Positions 11,020-22,400 of a stretch of DNA of 64,000 bases are shown in pieces. This DNA comes from Schistosoma haematobium (Eukaryota > Platyhelminthes > Trematoda > Strigeidida > Schistosomatidae): positions 22,014,533 through 22,078,532 of the forward strand of contig NC_067201.1 of the NCBI RefSeq assembly GCF_000699445.3, in the 5' to 3' direction. Within the stretch, counting starts at the first letter, position 1, and every line of letters begins with the position of its first letter. Under the pieces are notes generated by a model. The model saw only the letters and a list, made by a program, of their open reading frames with translations, searched no databases and had not been told where the DNA came from. A program made the translations under genes and the position numbers.

Positions 11020-12180
11020 TATATACAACCTGATTGGATTTCGTGTGATTATAACAACCATTGGTTGGAGACTTTTGGTGACATGACTCAGAATCATTCA
11101 CAGTGATGTAGGTGCATTCGCTCCTTGTTCTTTCATTATAACATAAGTCCCGAAGTCTCTTTATATATTTTTTCCATCTCTATACCCAACATTTTCTACT
11201 TCTACTGATGCTGTTGTTAGTTGTACTACTCTAGAAACTTGTGTTGAAATAATTTCATCTTGTGCTAATGTGGTATTGTAGTGAGCGAGAACACAGTGGG
11301 GACAACCAATGAATTTGAACAGAATATCTTAGTAAAATCTGAGAACCATATAGTAAACACTTCATTTGCAAAATATCAATCAATCGTCTCAGACTTTATT
11401 GTTCTTTCATTTCCACACCAATTATTCTCCGTTTTCGTTCTCTTTCCTTTGATCTTTTGCTGCCAGACATTTCACTTTCGATTGGTGATACAAACTAGTT
11501 ATATATGTCAGCATCAGTAGTGCACACCACACTCATCCCCCCTTTTCTTTTCTGCATTCTGTGCCACACTCTGTCAAAATGTTGAGTCTATAGCGCGCTG
11601 ACCTTCATAGCTCGGTCAACCTGTCGAATCATCAAAATCCGACGTACGCCCAGAGCCCGGGACTTTCAACGCATGCACTCTAGCAACCTGCCGAGCCATC
11701 TACATCCGATGTCCAGCCGGAAACCGCACATCTCGCTGCTCCTCTCCGTCGACAGTACCCGCTACAGTCAACGCCTCCCCACCAGAACACCCCTCGACGT
11801 CACCTCCTCGCAGCAGAGCGCCCCAGACCTGTAACGACGTCAGCAGAACAGCATCACAGTATGACTGTGATGTATGCTGCTTATGTCTGTCGACGTAATT
11901 AGTATGTATCACCAATAGGAAGTGGAATACTTAACAGCAGAAGGTTAAGAAGATCGAATTGAAGGGAACAGGAATGTAAACTGAGGGTAATTGTGATAGC
12001 GATGAAGTTTGAAATATTTGCGAATAAAGTATTTAATTTGTAGTTTGTCACATTTACGAAAGAACTCTGTAATTTTACAATAAATAATAAATTGGTTATC
12101 TTCATCAATCTTCGTTCCATATATAACAACTTGAGCCGATGTACATATGTATCAAGTTCGACATTGACTGGCAATGATCA
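11020..12180 (+). mobile_element. RTE-like (family 1) 3' UTR split by an insertion
   Basis: 11030-11276 follows the end of SR2-like copies (GGTGACATGACTCAGAATCA; GTGCTAATGTGGTAT) and the same UTR resumes at 12121 (CAACTTGAGCCGATGTACAT), as in uninterrupted copies near 21080 and 57870. Confidence 0.75.
11277..12119. mobile_element. About 843-bp insertion with TG...CA ends, possible solo LTR
   Basis: Inserted into the RTE UTR, starting TGTAGTGAGCGAG and ending ATCTTCGTTCCA. The middle (11580-11840) is strikingly GC-richer than the rest of the window. Flanks TGGTAT and TATAT share only three bases, so a target duplication is not clear. LTR nature is inference. Confidence 0.4.
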
Positions 12181-12689
12181 TATTATCTCTCTTATCATAA
12201 GCTTTACTTTAACCTATGAACTGTTATTATACGATTTTCAATTCTTGAATTGTTCCCTGTCTATTAGCCACTGCCTCAAACATTCACAGCCACATCTAGC
12301 TAATTCTTATACAAATGTTGTTCATATTTTATTGGTACGTTGTGGTCTGTTTCATTGGTATATAAACTCAGTATGTTTGAAATGTAATGATTCGTATTAC
12401 AGAGTCTGAGACTGGTGTACTGGACTTAACTGGCTGGGTTAAGCGGGAAGCAGGACCAATCGGGACTCTAGGCTGCTCGCACGTGTTTTACGCGTCCTTA
12501 ATCCAATCGATAATTTGCTGCTTCTGATTGGTGGCTTTGGGCTATAACAGTAGTTAATCCTTAAAAATTTTTGACAAATTTGTTAAACAACACAACACTC
12601 TTCTATTGGACTATGTGTATTAATATACAGTTTTAGTAGATCACATGATCAAAAAGGGAATTCTCTTTGTTGAGCTATTTTCAACTGAG
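12181..12689. other. Unassigned
   Basis: No exon. 12400-12540 has higher GC (GGGTTAAGCGGGAAGCAGG) and could be part of an LTR or other repeat seen once here. Confidence 0.4.
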
Positions 12690-12955
12690 GATTCCCACAA
12701 TAGGATAAACGGTCATCCATTCAGTGCTTCCAGGTTTTCCATGGTGATCTAGCTTCAATTGACTCATGATTTCATGGATTATCTACCAATGATCCCACCT
12801 CGTGAGATTCGAACCCAAGACCTATCAGGTTTCGCGAGGTGGGATCATAGATGCGCAATGTTGGTGAGTCCCATAATAGGACGAAACGACCATTTAGTGT
12901 ATTCAGATTTTCCACGATAGTCTAGCTTTAACTGACTTATGAATTTGTACTATTA
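12690..12955. mobile_element. Type A SINE pair, collapsed foldback
   Basis: 12700-12775 is a plus-strand ribozyme and tail (GAAA mutated to TAAA). 12785-12822 is an inverted box B segment directly followed by its plus-strand partner, so ATGATCCCACCTCG faces CGAGGTGGGATCAT. A second ribozyme at 12856-12900 has lost the CUGA part. Confidence 0.7.
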
Positions 12956-13059
12956 AAAAACTACTATAATATCTACAATACCCCCCCTTCTGATGTTTTT
13001 AGTTTGTTTAATGGAGGAATTTTATAGATGTAGATAACATAACTCTCTTTCCTCCTCCT

Positions 13060-14295
13060 CCTCTTTAGGAGCTCAACTTCGAGACCAACAGGCAGGATTC
13101 TGTAAGGATAGATCGTGTACAGACCAAGTCACAATTCTACGGATCATTGTGGAACAATCAATTGAATGGAATTCATCACTCTACATCAACTTCATTGACC
13201 ACGAAAAAGCATTTGATAGCGTGGACAGGACAACATTATGGGAGCGTCCTCGACATTACGGCGTGCCTCAGAAGATAGTCAATATCATACAGAATTCTTA
13301 TGATGGATTAAACTGTAAAATCGTGCATGGAGGACAATTGATAGACTCGTTCGAAGTAAAGACCGGTGTTAGGCAAGGTTGCTTACTACCACCCTTTCTC
13401 TTGCTCCTGGTGATCGAATGGATCATGAAGACGTCAACATCTGAAGGGAAACACGAGATACAGCGGACATCTAGGATGCAGTTGAACGATCTAGACTTCG
13501 CAGATGATCTGGCCCTCCTATCGCAAACGCAACAACACATGCAGGAGAAGACGACCAGTGTAGCAGCAGCATCAGCAGCAGTGGGTCTCAATATACACAA
13601 CTGGAAAAGCAAGATTCTCCAATACAACACAGCATGAACCAATCGAATTATACTTGACGGAGAAGATTTGGAAGATGTAAAAACCTGTACATATCTGGGC
13701 AGCATCATTGATGAACATGGTGGATCTGATGCAGATATGAAAGCGCGGATCGGTAAAGCAAGAGCAGCATATTTACAACTGAAGGACATCTGGAACTCAA
13801 AACAACTGTCTGTCAACCAACACCAAGGTCAGGATTTCCAATACAAATGTCAAGACAGTTCTACTGTATGGGACGGAAACCTGGAGAACTACGAAAGCCA
13901 TCATCCAGAAAATACAGGTGTTTATTAACAGTTGTCTACGCAAAATACTTCGGATCCGTTGGCCGGACACTATTAGCAACAACCTACTGTGGGAAAGAAC
14001 AAACCAGATCCCAGCGGAGGAAGAAATCAGGAAGAAGCGCTAGAAGTGGATAGGACACACAATGAGGAAAGCACCCAACTGCGTCACAAGGCAAGCCCTC
14101 ATATGGAATCCTCAAGGTCAAAGGAAAAGAGGGAGACCAAAGAACACATTACGCCGAGAAATGGAGATAGACATGAGAAAAAAGAACAGGAATTGGATAG
14201 GACTAGAAAAGAAGGCCCGGGACAGAGTGGGTTGGAGAATGCTGGTCGGTGGCCTATGCTCCATTAGGAGTAACAGGCGTAAGTAATAGTAAGTA
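13060..14295 (+). pseudogene. RTE-like reverse transcriptase, 5'-truncated, frameshifted (family 3)
   Basis: 13149-13637 holds RT motif A (FIDHEKAFDSVDRTTLW), motif B (GVRQGCLLPPFLLLLVIEW) and the catalytic FADDLALLSQ. A stop/frameshift near 13637 leads to DVKTCTYLGSIIDEHGGSDA (13671 on), then [15 protein letters not shown] (14062 on) in other frames. It ends GGTGGCCTATGCTCC and GTAACAGGCGTAAGTAATAG. Good enough to classify, clearly inactive. Confidence 0.9.
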
Positions 14296-14297
14296 GT

Positions 14298-14425
14298 CCT
14301 CTTCTTCTTCTTCTTATCAACCATCGGCAGCTTAACCTTCGAGGCTTTCTTCACGTCCTTATCAGATACAACTTTAGCAGGTATCACTTTTGTAGACGAA
14401 CACGTACCAATAGAAGAAATCAATG
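14298..14425 (-). pseudogene. Unrecognised Lys-rich coding-like fragment
   Basis: Minus strand reads CSSTKVIPAKVVSDKDVKKA, SKVKLPMVDKKKKKR with balanced codons, then runs into the RTE 3' end at 14295. It could be an exon end, a retrocopy piece or chance. No family recognised. Confidence 0.3.
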
Positions 14426-14599
14426 ATATAGAAAGAATCTATACTGTATATTCTTTCTTTTTTTTCATTTTCGTGCCAAAAATTAAACAAAAAAAAAAGA
14501 AATTGCTTTATGTACATGATTCGAAGAAACATGAAATTGACCTGAATTCAAAACATTCACATTATATATATACACTGCAAATAAAGGAAAAGATAATAA

Positions 14600-14761
14600 T
14601 AAATAGGGTTTACCATTGATCTATAGGTGCACATGGAACAAGTTTCACTTTTGATAATAATGGAATTGGTGTAACTGGTATAAATAGGGTTTACCATTGA
14701 TGTATAGGTGCACATGGAACAAGTTTCACTTTTGATAATAATGGAATTGGTGTAAGTGGTA
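14600..14761. repeat. 81-bp tandem duplication spanning INTS4 stop codon
   Basis: Units 14600-14680 and 14681-14761 differ at only about two bases. On the minus strand the 14761-14681 unit encodes the last residues and the used stop; the second unit (14680-14600) repeats the same 27 codons including a second stop and falls in the 3' UTR. Confidence 0.93.
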
Positions 14762-15156
14762 TAATAAATGATGAATCTAATAAACAATGATTTGTTGTAT
14801 TATTTTGTTTAGATAGATCATTATTATCATGATAGTAGATATTATTCATAAATGAACAATCTGTTGGTTGTAAACAATAACCAATACCTAAATCAATTGT
14901 ACCAGAATCTGACCAACGTCCAGCGGTTAATTCAATATGTGTACGAATTTCTAAATGATCTTGATTTATTGTTGATGTTGAAGATGTATTATTATTAGTA
15001 GTAGTATCTTCATCTAATTGATGCCAAGAATTTGATGGTGGCCACCAATGATATAATTTAGATTGAATATTTGTATTATGTGTAATAGATTTTGTGAATT
15101 GATGATTATGTGATCCCGATAAATCAGGACGTCGAAATATGATACATATATGTTTG
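14691..15156 (-). CDS. INTS4: INTS4 last exon with stop codon
   Basis: One base completes the Arg codon, then KHICIIFRRPDLSGSHNHQ, LEIRTHIELTAGRWSDSGT, IDLGIGYCLQPTDCSF, and the C-terminus FIIPLTPIPLLSKVKLVPCA, PIHQW, stop TAA at 14693-14691. Acceptor TTTATTTAAG. Corresponds to 'FRNPGPGRHRLITQVYLS...EVRLLLAY...PFSKPVKVYIMP' of INTS4. The last 81 bases, stop included, are tandemly duplicated. Confidence 0.92.
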
Positions 15157-18107
15157 CTTAAATAAATTTAGAAATATAAATTATTTACAAGAGAGGAAAT
15201 ATAAAAATATCACAGATCATAGATGAGATCAAAATCTCATATTGATCAATCAATAAATAATGATCAGGGTCAATAATGCTGGTTAATAGAGATTAGTTGA
15301 AGCTTGGACAGCTTAGTGATAACATTATATATTGTGAAACTGATTGACATCAGTGTGAAATTTAAAAGAAACGTAATTCTAATCAAAATTGTACGAGTCC
15401 CCCAAATGACCTGGTATGGCCGAGAGTGGGGTGGGTTCGCCCTTCCTCTTGAAATACTCTCACACGGTCACGTGTATACAGCCTCTACCAAGGAAGTCCT
15501 ACTCACTGCCTTCTCGTAGCGGGGGTGTTGTTTACGAAAATGAGAGGACGAAAAGCGAATGTCCGGCGCTTTAACCGGATTCCAAATCCATGGTGCACAT
15601 GGGCTCCAGTATCCTGCGGGAACTATTATTATTATACTACCTTACACCAATCTGTTCGTTATTGTTCCCCTTTTCTTTCACGCTCCTTACCTTCTTTTTC
15701 CTTGTCTTTAAATTCTCATTGTTTTGTGTGGCCCATATATATTTGGTGCCCTCTTGTACCAATATTTATGTGTTCAAATAAATAAAATTTGTAAGTACAC
15801 CTTGTTGACAAGTGGTAATTAGCATGACGACTAACTCCAATAACTTGGCATTAAATCAAAGTGTTCCCTTGAAGTTTTTGAACATATTACACAATACTGT
15901 CAATGATGTTTGTGTTCACTGAACTCAAGATAGTTTAATTGTATAGATTATTGACTGTCATTTTGAAGACAACATTATCAAAGTCTATTTTGAGTAGAAG
16001 TTTCACAACAGCTGATACTTTTGTAGTGACAAGCCTAGAAGGGGAATACATGTTTCGTCTAATTTTACATATCGTGTGACATTTTGTTCTGTGCAATATT
16101 GATTTTATATTTCTCAATATAGTATTATTACCTTAGCTTAATATATTTGTATTGGTTAAGTGTAAATTGTTTCTTCTAGTTAGTGCTTTTTTAGCAAGGC
16201 TGTTTTCTACTGCATGGGATTGCTGACCCAATGACCAACTTTCCTTATTCACCCGAGCTTGGAACCAATAGTAACCCTAGAAGGCATCATCATCGATGAA
16301 CAAGGAGGAGGATTTGATGCAAAAGTAAAGGCAGGGATTAGCGAAGCAAGGACAGCATTCCTACAGTTGAAGAAATTATGGAACTCAAAACAACTGTTCT
16401 TCAACATCGAAGAATTTTCAATATGAACGTCAAGACAGTTCTACTATACGGAGATGAAACTTGAAGAACTACCACAACCATCATCAAAAAGGTACAAGTA
16501 TTTATAAACAATTGTCTAGGCAAGATACTTCGGATAGGACGTATATTGAGGAAATCATCAAACTGCATCACAAGGCAAGCCCTAACCTGGGATACTTAAA
16601 CTTAAAGGAAAAGAGGAAAACTAAGGAACGTATTGCTCCGGGAATTAGAAGCAGACATCAAAGGAATGAATAGCAACTGGAAAGGACTGACCAGGGTAGA
16701 GTTCAATGGAGAATGCTGGTGGGTGGCCTATGCTTCTTGATGAAGGATAACAGTCGTCAGTAATTAAGTTAAGTGTAAAATCTCGTCCAAGGAGATAATT
16801 ATATTCTTTGTATTATTTTGTGTGAACTTCGTGTGTACTTTGTGGCAACTCTGTATATCTTTTCATTTACATGTTATGTACTAACCATTCATGAAACAAG
16901 TGTAGAATCAATATAGAAATGAGTGTATTTAGTTTAATGATTATTTAAATGAGTGTTTTTAAAGAGTCGATATGTCTCCATTTATATCAGTGTCTTAGCG
17001 TCATATGAATTGTAGTGGTTCCCGTTTTCAAGTATAAATAGAAGGATCGCGTATGAAATAGAGCTGAGAAGAGTCAACATGGTTATAACAGGGGCATCGA
17101 ATACATATGCGCCACATAAGTCACTTGTTTCATGTGTGTACTGTGATACTGCCAGGGTGTACAAACCGAAACAAGTGGTTTTCTTAGGGGGCCATAACCA
17201 GATCCTCCGACCTAAAGGTCTGATCCACAATGCAGTGGAGCAACGTCAGGAGATGCTGTCTCATGGTAGCCAGTGACCAACGATTGGTTCATACACCATT
17301 TGCTCCTTCAGCATCCTGGATACTATGTACATGATTGTTTTAGAATCACGGTTTTCCAACTTCCCTAGGCGGACTCTCCGTGTTCATCGACCCAGTTAAA
17401 GCGTCGGGCGTTGGTTTTGGTCCTCTTAACTTCGTAAGCAACACCCCCGCCTAGAGTAGGACTTTCTTGGTGCTGGCTGTATCCATGCGTCTATGTGAGA
17501 GTATTTCGAGAGGGAGCGATCATAGTACTTTGTGAATTAATTGTCATCTTATCAAATTTGTGTGAAGGATGTGATACTGCCCGGGTGCCCAAACCGGAGC
17601 GGTGGTTTTCTTAGGGGGCGTTGGACGACTCTCTCTGCTTGATCACCGTTGTCTCCGACGGATTCCTGACATCCAGCAGCAACACTTTTAGTAATGAAGA
17701 GGTTCAGCATCGTGTATTCGGGCGCAGAGACGACAATGCAATTGGTGTCACTATCTTGAGACATAGACTTCGGTGGCTTGGACATATTCTACGAATGTCG
17801 TCCCAGAGAATTCCACGTCGTGCATTATTTGCCGACTCTGGGACTGGTTGGAAAAAGCGGAGAGGTGGTCAGTGTATGACATGGTGTCGTGGTATGAAAG
17901 AAAATTGCATAGGACGAGCTTCTTCACGACTCCCTGGCCGGGGTCCTAGAGATGCTGCAACACAGTGGCTAGAGACGTTATTAGATATGGATCAGAATAG
18001 AAGCCAATGGTGATCGTCATGTAACCTTCGTTTACTTTCTTCATAAAAAATGACCGTAACTTCTTTAACTGAAAGAATTCTTTCTGGTTGTACCTCTTTG
18101 TTTCCCC

Positions 18108-18162
<55 letters not shown>

Positions 18163-19430
18163 TCACTACCATACACTAATTCGTGGTCGTTAGTGTTCTA
18201 TTTTTTCTTTTACACGCACCTTACATTCTTTATCTCTTCCTATTCTCATTATTATTGTGTGGCACATATGTATCTGGTGCCCCCTTGTACCAATATTTAT
18301 GTGTTCAAATAAATAAATAAATTTCGAGAGGGAGAGGTGACTCTCCCTACCCTCAGTCGTACCGGGGCATTTGAGGGTTTCAGTGAGGATGAGGATTAGA
18401 TTCGAATCCACATGAGAAAATCCTGGAAGCCTCAAAGAATTTCTACTCATCGCGAATGTACTGATTATTGTATTAATATAGTCACCATATGATACTAAAA
18501 GTGTGATCAATGTGTCGTGAATACTGTCTATACATCAAAACAATCTTTGGAATACCGCTTCAAATACAATAACATACTAACACAGTGATAACAAAAAGGA
18601 TACATAATATCAGTCAGTCAGTCAGTAACAACGTAGAACTTCATACGTACGTACATCACTTCGAGTTGCCACACCACATTAACACAGAGATGCAGTGGTC
18701 GATTCAAATCCCGTAGTGGTAGAGGTAATAAGAGTATAAGCAGTTATCGGGAAGATTAGTGTTTGGAGATGTTACTTAAAGAGTATAATACAGTGAAATA
18801 AATTTGGGAAGGGAAAAAAAGAGACAAGGAGGAATAAGAAGATCAAAATTTGGGAGAACACAAAGAGTGTATGCACCTGCGCCATTGCAAACGATTTTGA
18901 GCCATGTCATTCAGGGTCTCTAACCATCGGTTGCTATTATCACGCGGATCCCAACCAGGTAGTCTACACCTACCGACATGACTCAGACCACTTGTCAGTG
19001 ACTTCATGGACTTGTGCCATGTTTTGGTCTGGCTGCTCCTAGCTTTCTTCCAACCTACTCCTATACCACTGAACATCGCACGTCGAGGCAGTCGGTGGTT
19101 GGGCATACGTAACACGTGTCCCAGTCATCTCAACTGATGAAGTTTCACTAATTCATCAATTGATTTGCCATCCTTACCTAGTACCCGTTTCCTAACAACT
19201 GCATTACTTACTCGATGGTCCCACGATATACGAGCAATGTTTCGAAGACATCTATGATCGAATACTAGTAACCTATGAATAGCATCTACTCTTACTGCCC
19301 ATGCTTCACTGCCATAAAGTAGAACGGAACGAACTGCTGCGCAGTAAACCCGTCCTTTGGTTGATAGACGGATATCTCGCCTACGCCATAAATGACGCAA
19401 GTTGGTAAAAGCTAGTCGAGCCTTCTGTAC

Positions 19431-19490
<60 letters not shown>

Positions 19491-22400
19491 AACACAATAA
19501 CAACTTACCGTGCCATCTCAATATTCAAACCAATAATGATCGCTCTAATTCTTATCATAGCTGATGCAATAATTGCAGTGAAACGAATCTCTGGTATACT
19601 AACATTTCCACTAACATGACTAAATGATGATGTTGGCAAATCAATTCGATTAGTATTCATACTTAATAGATCATTTTCATTTAACATATTCATCATGATC
19701 ATAATATTATTATCTGGTTGATATTGATTCAATGAAATTATTGATCTTGTATCAATATTATAATTATTTTCTAAATTCATTAAACTACTACTATTACTAG
19801 ATGGTTGTAGTAGTATCGCATAGACTGGTATTAATCTATTGGATAAATCTATTAAATAATCAATTAATATGACATAATCATCATTGAATTGTTCTAGATT
19901 GAATTCCATTGGAAAAGAACGTTTTCTAGTGTTACTTGACAATGGTTTAGATAGATCAATAATTGGTAATGATGAAGTAACATCATTTTGTTGTATTGAT
20001 GAATTAGATAATAAATTGATAATTGAATTTAATGAATCCAATAAATAATTGATATTGATTTGATGATGATCATTTGTGAATGATTGAAGCAATTCAAATG
20101 TATTCGAACATAATCGAGATACATAAATAGATTCATATTTTGTTTTACCAGAGAATAAATGATTTATCTAAGAAAGAAAACATTGAATAAACAATATGAT
20201 TAGCTCTCTAAATGCAAGTTGTTGCTTCAGGACTGGTCTGTGTCAACACCTCAACTGTGAATATGAAGTGAAGTAGTCGAAAGTGTCTACAACTTCATTT
20301 GTCTTGGAAGTCTGATCAGTCATAATGGGTTGGTGTCTGATGAAATCTCAGCACGGATTCGAAAAGCTCGCTTGGCTTTTGCCAACTTATGTCACCTGTG
20401 GCGAAGGCGAGATATCCATCTATCAATTAAAGGACGAGTATACTGCGCGGCAGTCCATTCTGTTTTAGTTTACGGCAGCGAAACATGACCATTAAGAGTA
20501 AAAGACACTAGCCAGCTACTAGTATTTGACCACAGATGCCTTAGAAATATTGCTGGCGTCTGCTGGGATCACCGGGTAAGTAATAGTGAGGTTAGACGCA
20601 ACGTATTGGGGAATGATGGTCAATCAGTTGATGAGGTTGTAAATCTTCATCGACTAAGATGGTTGGGCCACGTGTTACGTATGCCTGAACACGACTTGCA
20701 ATGCTGACCAGTGTTGGGGACGGTTGGAAGAAATTTAGGGACGGCCAAACCAAAACGTGGCATCAGTGCTTGAAATCACCAACTTCTAGTCTGAGCCATG
20801 TTGGTAGATACAGACTACTTGGTTGAGATCCGCGTGACTATAGTAACCAATAGTTGGAAACCGTGGGTGACATGGCTCAGAATCCATCACAATGGTGTAG
20901 GTGTATAAACTCTTTGTCTTCCCCTAAACAATGAAATTTAAATTGCTTTATATCTTTCTTTCCACGAACTAATTCTTTCTTCCTGTACTATGTCATTATA
21001 TGCAATCTTTCTTTTATATATTACCACTAGTGAATTAACTACTTCTATGAATTCTGTGTTCATCTTGTTGTGCTAATGAGGTATGGCAACTTGGACCGAT
21101 GTATATATGTGTCTAGTCCTACGTTCTAGCTGACTGACTAACTCTCTTATTGGCGTATGTAAATCCAGTGTGGATTGTCTGGATATTGACTCAAATCATA
21201 AACATTATAAATAGAGATAGATGGTAGCTAGCAGTATAATCCAGGACTCGTCAGATGAATGTCCATGGATCCCAGAGCTGATGTTCACTAAGAGACTTGG
21301 AAATGTCAACGAAGTTAAAAACGTGTGATGTAAGAGCATTTAGGTAGAGGGAACAAAATTTTAAGATTCCCGATTGTACAAAGTCATTTGGAGTCCAAAC
21401 TATAAGCAGATGATTCAAGGTTTGAATCTGTAACTTTTCCTGTTTAGGACATTATCGTTGAGATATACAGACCCACAAATCTATAGAACTGATATATTTA
21501 TACCAACTGTTCAATGAGTCGTAATCAACGTTATATTTGTCAAGTCATTAGGGATGATCGAATCCCATCAATACAGTTGTAATGTGACCACTGGCTTAAG
21601 TGATTGGAAAATGAGCGAGACGGAAGGCCCTGGGTTCGAGTCCCGCGTGTGAACTCGTCGATTTGTACTGCTGAGAAGTCCCGTACTAGGGAGAAACAGA
21701 TGTCCAGTGCTTCCAGGTTTTCAATAGTGGTCTAACATCAATCGATTTATGATTTAAATCAAAAAATATTAACATTGTATTATTATTATAATTTATTTAA
21801 ACACATAAACATTGGTACAAGGAAGCACCCAATACATTTGCGCCACACAAATCTCATTCGATATGTGTGAGGGCTGTGATACTGCCCAGGTGCACAAACC
21901 GAAACAGGTTTACTTAGGGGGCTACGACCGGAGCCTTCGACATAAAGGTCTGATCCACGAGGCAGTGGAGCATCGTAAGGAGATGCAGTCCCATGGTAGC
22001 CGGTGACCAACGCTTAGTTCATGCACCGTTTGTTCCCTCAATATACTGGAGCCCATGTGCACCAATGATTTGGTTTGGGATCCGGTTAAAGCTCCGGACA
22101 TTCGCTTTTTGTCCTCTCCTTTCCGTAAACAACACCCCCGCTACGAGAAGGCAGTGAGTAAAACTTCCCTGGCAGAGGCTGTATACGTGTGGCCGTATAA
22201 GAGCATTTCGAGAGGGAGGGTGGTCGCACCCCACTCTCGGCCATACCAGGGCATTTGGGGGCATGCCAAAGGATTATTATTATTATAGGATTGAAAAAAC
22301 TATGAAACATTTATATATATAGAGATAGAAATTAACTACTAACCTTAAGTGAATTACGTATTGCTTTATTTAATAATTTCATAATACGTTCATAAATTGG

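Noticed and set aside
12400..12540. Possible LTR or primer-binding region
   Set aside because: GC-richer and tRNA-like words, but no terminal repeats or target duplication found.
13298..13816. 172-codon minus-strand open frame
   Set aside because: Antisense shadow of the RTE reverse transcriptase at 13149-13637, which has the real FADD motif on the plus strand.
14557..14787. Minus-strand open frame containing two repeated peptides
   Set aside because: It is an out-of-frame reading of the 81-bp tandem duplication at the end of INTS4.
16040..16090. GTTTCGTC word resembling a ribozyme GAC-GAAAC
   Set aside because: No CUGANGA core or stem I partner nearby.
17946..18312. Open frames with long Ile runs on both strands
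   Set aside because: They read through the ATT microsatellite in a LINE 3' UTR.
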